Positions 60,923 through 64,000 of a stretch of 64,000 bases of DNA are shown piece after piece; the first letter of the stretch is position 1; each line of letters begins with the position of its first letter. This stretch comes from JBCDJI01 sp964351865 (GTDB lineage: Bacteria; Verrucomicrobiota; Verrucomicrobiia; Methylacidiphilales; JBCBYL01), in assembly GCA_964351865.1 (NCBI GenBank), contig CAYGPJ010000008.1, positions 56,833-120,832 of the forward strand, written 5' to 3'. The notes under the pieces are model-generated. The model had not been told where the DNA came from. It was given only the letters and a program-made list of their open reading frames with translations, and did no database searches. The translations under genes and the position numbers were made by a program.

Positions 60923-61960
60923 ATGTCATATCTGTTCATAAGAATTAGTCTGATCGCCGTATCAGTGGCGGGGCTATTGGCGTTCACATCGGTGGTGCAA
61001 TCTCAGCAGGAGGGGGGCAGTCGCCCGGATGGGGCCTATCGGGTGATGCCGATCTTCCCAGGGGAAGAGGTCGCCCCGCCGCCAGTTGCAGGCAATCAGG
61101 CTCAGGCCCAGTCCGGAGGCGTGCGGCGAGCTATTGTGATTAATCCGGATGGATCGGTCGAAGGTGGCGGATTGCCCACGCAGCAGGAAACTCCCTTCGC
61201 GCCTGCGGTGATTCCCGAGGTCATCCAGCCGCAATCGATACCCGGGGCCAATGGAATGGACGGTATTCCTAAAGACCCGTCGCGCCCGATTCAACTCGAC
61301 ATCGTGTCGCCAACCGACCGGCAGATCTTAACCTCGCAGGACGTGGATATTTTTCTGAAGTTGGAAAACTACCAGTTGGGACCCGCGGAATCAGGCGGCA
61401 ACCGGCTTCACTATATTCTGGATAATCAGCCGCCACGAGTCATCACCGACGCGATCAGCCCCATTACCTTCAAAAATCTGAGCCAGGGTGGTCATACCAT
61501 TCGCGTCTTTGCCGTGCGCCCGGATGGCAGAATGTTTCGCAATCCAGAGGCCTATGCGATGCGACATTTCTATGTCATCCGCAAGGACTTTCAGAATTAC
61601 ACCGATCCCGACAAGGAATACCTCACGGTGAACCTGCCGACCGGAGAACAAGTGGCAACGGATGAAGAAGGGCGGATTATTTTTGACTACAAACTGCACA
61701 ACGTCGTTGCAGGAAGCGGCTACGAGCTGCGTTATAAAATCGGAGCTTATGAAGGCTATCTGTCGCAGGACGGGCCGGTTTACTGGAGTAACCTGTCCAC
61801 CGGCAAGCACCGCATCGAGGTGGAACTGCTCAAAGATAACCGCCAGCCGGCTATCGGACCTTTTAATCGGGTGGACCGCGAATTCACGGTGGAAAAAGTC
61901 ATGCGCGCTGAGGTCGTGATTCCCGGGGCGGGGGCAGAAGCGGAAGTGATGAGCGAGTAG
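60923..61960 (+). CDS. Exported beta-rich protein of unknown function
   Basis: 345 residues. Signal peptide 1-28 (LIRISLIAVSVAGLLAFTSV-like: SLIAVSVAGLLAFTSVVQSQ). Residues 30-120 are Pro/Gly/Gln-rich and probably flexible. Two beta-sandwich-like halves follow: IQLDIVSPTDRQILTSQDVD to about 235, and LTVNLPTGEQVATDEEGRII to about 335. Repeated motif GGHTIRVFAVRPDG and TGKHRIEVELLKDN suggests a duplicated Ig-type fold for homophilic or cell-wall contact. No enzymatic motif. Confidence 0.7.
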   Translation: MSYLFIRISLIAVSVAGLLAFTSVVQSQQEGGSRPDGAYRVMPIFPGEEVAPPPVAGNQAQAQSGGVRRAIVINPDGSVEGGGLPTQQETPFAPAVIPEVIQPQSIPGANGMDGIPKDPSRPIQLDIVSPTDRQILTSQDVDIFLKLENYQLGPAESGGNRLHYILDNQPPRVITDAISPITFKNLSQGGHTIRVFAVRPDGRMFRNPEAYAMRHFYVIRKDFQNYTDPDKEYLTVNLPTGEQVATDEEGRIIFDYKLHNVVAGSGYELRYKIGAYEGYLSQDGPVYWSNLSTGKHRIEVELLKDNRQPAIGPFNRVDREFTVEKVMRAEVVIPGAGAEAEVMSE

Positions 61961-61988
61961 TCTCTGGAAATCAGCGAGGGATCAGAGC

Positions 61989-62005
61989 TTAGAGCGTTTC
62001 CGATT
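61989..62005. repeat. Solo MITE end
   Basis: TTAGAGCGTTTCCGATT repeats the left end of the MITEs at 6838 and 62100 with no partner, probably a remnant. Confidence 0.6.
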
Positions 62006-62099
62006 TATCTATCGGACAACTGTAGGCAGTCATTGTATTTCCGCAGTGATAAGAATGACGAGATGGGATCGCGTCCTGCATCGAATTCATTGTGAACAC

Positions 62100-62304
62100 T
62101 TAGAGTGTTTTCGAATTAAGTTATCATACGGGAACCCGCGGGAAATAAATGTAGGGCGAGATTGCATCTCGCCGGGATGGAAATTGGCGAGATGCAAGCT
62201 TTAGGCTACGCCTAAACTAAACAAGTTAGAAATGTATTTTGGTCGCGCTATCGCGCTGGGTTTTCTCGCCCTACATGTTAAAACATAATTCGGAAACGCT
62301 CTAA
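62100..62304. mobile_element. MITE, copy 2
   Basis: 205 bases. Ends TTAGAGTGTTTTCGAATTAA and AATTCGGAAACGCTCTAA are inverted repeats of about 23 bases with few mismatches. Its inside carries GTAGGGCGAGATTGCATCTC with the complementary GGCGAGATGCAAGC, a hairpin related to the 41962 repeat. It lies between convergent genes, like copy 1, and lacks the nested element. Confidence 0.85.
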
Positions 62305-62316
62305 TTTGTTAATGAT

Positions 62317-62805
62317 CTAAACCACAGCAAGCCCCAGCAATAACAGCCTGACCGACCACAGGATGGTGCGCAGCCAGTTGGTGCGAATCAATGCTGCAAT
62401 GGCGACCGGATTTTTACCGTGATCGAGCTGTCGGTGATACCGCACTGAAACCAGAAAAGTCCACAGCCAGATCACGACCAGCAGGATCAGGGATATCAAG
62501 ATCCAAGTGATCGAAGGCGTCTGCGGTAAAACGAGCCAATCGGAATCCGTATGCATATTCATATTCGTATTCGTATTTAGGATAACGAACGACAGCAGCA
62601 CCAGCCCGCTCACCAATTCCAACAGCATCAGCGGAGCCAGTAGCAACCCCGTCCGTGCCATGTGCGCGGTGTGGTGTCGCGGGTGTTCAAGTTCTCCCAC
62701 CAGCCGAAACAGCGGGTAATGCACCAGTTGCACAAACCAGATGATCCCGACCATCGCGGCGGTGGCTCCGATGTGAATCCAGTAGATAGCGGGTAGGGTG
62801 ATCAT
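62317..62805 (-). CDS. Four-helix integral membrane protein
   Basis: 162 residues. Four hydrophobic segments (IGATAAMVGIIWFVQLVHYP, LLLAPLMLLELVSGLVLLSF, ILISLILLVVIWLWTFLVSV and ILWSVRLLLLGLAVV). Short motifs LVHYPLFRLV and the HPRHHTAHM histidine cluster may be conserved. A stretch of Asn/Thr/Met codons (NTNTNMNMHTD) is low complexity. No family is recognised. It lies 38 bases after the peroxiredoxin fusion gene on the same strand, so the two are probably cotranscribed. Confidence 0.65.
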   Translation of the reverse strand: MITLPAIYWIHIGATAAMVGIIWFVQLVHYPLFRLVGELEHPRHHTAHMARTGLLLAPLMLLELVSGLVLLSFVILNTNTNMNMHTDSDWLVLPQTPSITWILISLILLVVIWLWTFLVSVRYHRQLDHGKNPVAIAALIRTNWLRTILWSVRLLLLGLAVV

Positions 62806-62843
62806 GTGGTCATATCGTCATGTGAGCAATCGAGATAATATCA

Positions 62844-63782
62844 TTATGTCGCGAAGGCGACCAGATCCGGACGGCTGCCGGCATGTGTATGGAGGTAGGA
62901 TTTGCTGATTTCATGATGCACCATCAGAAAGAGTCCGGGCATTTGAAACCCGCTGCCTTGTGGCCAGTGCACCCGGTGACCGTCGCGAAATGCCTGCCAG
63001 CCGCGCACCCAGACTGAAGGGCCGAACAACTGCCAGGGCGATCCCATGCCAAGTCCCAATTGACGATAAAGATCCTGTCCGGGGTCACTGATATGCGGCA
63101 GCTGCGCCAGCCCATAATCTTTGAGTAGTTCCTCCATCTCACTTTGCGGAGACATATGCAGCACGACCGGCCGGATTCCTTGGCGAGTCAACTCCGGTAG
63201 CGCTTGTTTCAAATCCTGCAATGCCTCCCGACAAAATACGCAGCCGGTATGCCGGAGGGCTATTAGCAGGATGCCACGTTCCGCCGAGATACTGCCGAGC
63301 GTAACTCCCTGAGAAGTCGTTGCCGCCAGCACGACTTCCGGATCCGCCGCAGACGTCCGGCCGAAATAGTAGTGAACCGTATGCCTGAGAATCAGAAAAA
63401 ATGGAATCCACCACAAGAGATCGTTCAACAGAATCATCCACAGAAAATCCACCGGCAGCGTGTCTTTGATGAGTGCTCCGACAAAACCGATCGGGCCAGC
63501 GACCTTTCCCAGCAAACCCACCAGCACGATCGGCCAATAGCGGATAGGATCCAGCGCTGCCACCAGATAGCCGATTCCATAGCACCCGACGATCATCCCG
63601 ATGCATTGCCACAGTTCGATGTAGCGGGGAGGTGTGAGGTCGAGGAAGGCCCACCACTGCAGCGGGAAAAGCACCACCCAGGCACCATACAGTAAATTAT
63701 ACACCCCGGCCGCCAGCAGCCACGTTTTGAGGTAAGAGGGAATGCAGGATTGGGTGCCAGAAGTGGAGCTGCTTTGCTTCAT
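62844..63782 (-). CDS. Fusion of a multi-pass membrane domain with a peroxiredoxin-like (SelL/AhpC-TSA) domain
   Basis: 312 residues. Residues 1-135 have four hydrophobic segments (LLAAGVYNLLYGAWVVLFPL, CIGMIVGCYGIGYLVAAL, PIVLVGLLGKVAGPIGFVGA and WMILLNDLLWWIPFFLIL). Residues about 150-312 are a thioredoxin-like domain with GILLIALRHTGCVFCREAL, a CxxC active site at C181 and C184, as in the SelL-type redoxins where one Cys is often selenocysteine. The topology suggests a membrane-attached thiol reductase or peroxidase, which is inference. It precedes the four-helix membrane protein on the same strand. Confidence 0.75.
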   Translation of the reverse strand: MKQSSSTSGTQSCIPSYLKTWLLAAGVYNLLYGAWVVLFPLQWWAFLDLTPPRYIELWQCIGMIVGCYGIGYLVAALDPIRYWPIVLVGLLGKVAGPIGFVGALIKDTLPVDFLWMILLNDLLWWIPFFLILRHTVHYYFGRTSAADPEVVLAATTSQGVTLGSISAERGILLIALRHTGCVFCREALQDLKQALPELTRQGIRPVVLHMSPQSEMEELLKDYGLAQLPHISDPGQDLYRQLGLGMGSPWQLFGPSVWVRGWQAFRDGHRVHWPQGSGFQMPGLFLMVHHEISKSYLHTHAGSRPDLVAFAT

Positions 63783-64000
63783 CCCATAATCATCGTCCGA
63801 AATGTCAAAATCTCAAATGAAACCACTTCTATCATCCTTGTGGATCTTCACTGGTGAGGTGAGGTTTATTTTTTCAGGTATCTTTCCTCTGCGAGTTTCC
63901 TCGCACGCTCAAACCCTGCGGCTGAAAATATTACTGATTTGGCCTTAGCCCGCATCCGTCACAAATTTTCCGCAAGAGCTGCGAACCGGCGTAAATAGTC
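63783..64000. other. Window end, no feature seen
   Basis: 218 bases upstream of the peroxiredoxin fusion gene. No gene, RNA or clear promoter is recognised. Confidence 0.4.

Overview
The window reads as chromosomal DNA of a Gram-negative bacterium, most likely of the PVC group and probably Verrucomicrobiota (Opitutia-like). The reasons are: one uninterrupted rpoBC-str-S10-spc-alpha supercluster; a cysteine-poor L36 and a zinc-ribbon-less short S14; lipid A genes of the LpxI type; outer-membrane assembly genes (LptE- and BamD-like); very large secreted LamG/RHS proteins; and many small palindromic repeats beside a REP-associated tyrosine transposase (RAYT). The assignment rests on gene content and remembered family sequences, not on a search.

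Layout. 1-6749: rpoB (5' end cut off) and rpoC, closed by a strong terminator. 6838-8216: a MITE with a second element nested in it, then a reverse-strand HD-domain phosphodiesterase-like gene. 8217-26521: a leader with a terminator-like hairpin, then rpsL-rpsG-fusA-rpsJ and the S10, spc and alpha genes down to rpoA-rplQ, all on the + strand, with a terminator at 26551. A secreted coiled-coil protein gene sits between rpsS and rplV; tuf, rpmD, infA, adk and map are missing from the places where many bacteria carry them.

26587-34593: a lipoprotein, an M29 aminopeptidase, rpiB, then a reverse-strand operon nusA-infB-rbfA-FAD reductase whose promoter and leader hairpin can be read. 34594-42279: lpxI, a Gfo/Idh oxidoreductase and lpxB (lipid A); a membrane-anchored coiled-coil protein; a polyprenyl synthase; a secreted protein coupled to galE; and tRNA-His(GTG) with encoded CCA.

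42280-57270 is the accessory part: an IS5-like MITE, a 2547-residue LamG/thrombospondin-3/beta-helix protein, a 1673-residue RHS protein 9 bases downstream, and a small secreted protein overlapping the RHS stop. The RHS tip after the WDPFGLD core boundary carries spaced His-Gly and Gly-Cys motifs that resemble a caspase-like fold, and the three genes look like one secreted polymorphic-toxin locus. Behind it lies about 0.9 kb of GC-rich DNA with no convincing gene. 57199-64000 holds two tiny membrane proteins, the RAYT, lptE and a bamD-like gene, a secreted beta-rich protein, another MITE, and two membrane proteins, one a fusion to a peroxiredoxin-like domain.

Several repeat families recur in intergenic gaps: GGGACGGAG palindromes (26690, 29337, 38392), GTAGGCCGAGATTGCATC palindromes (6978, 41962 and inside the MITEs), and the TTAGAGCGTTTCCGAATTA-ended MITEs. 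The RAYT is a plausible agent for at least one of them.
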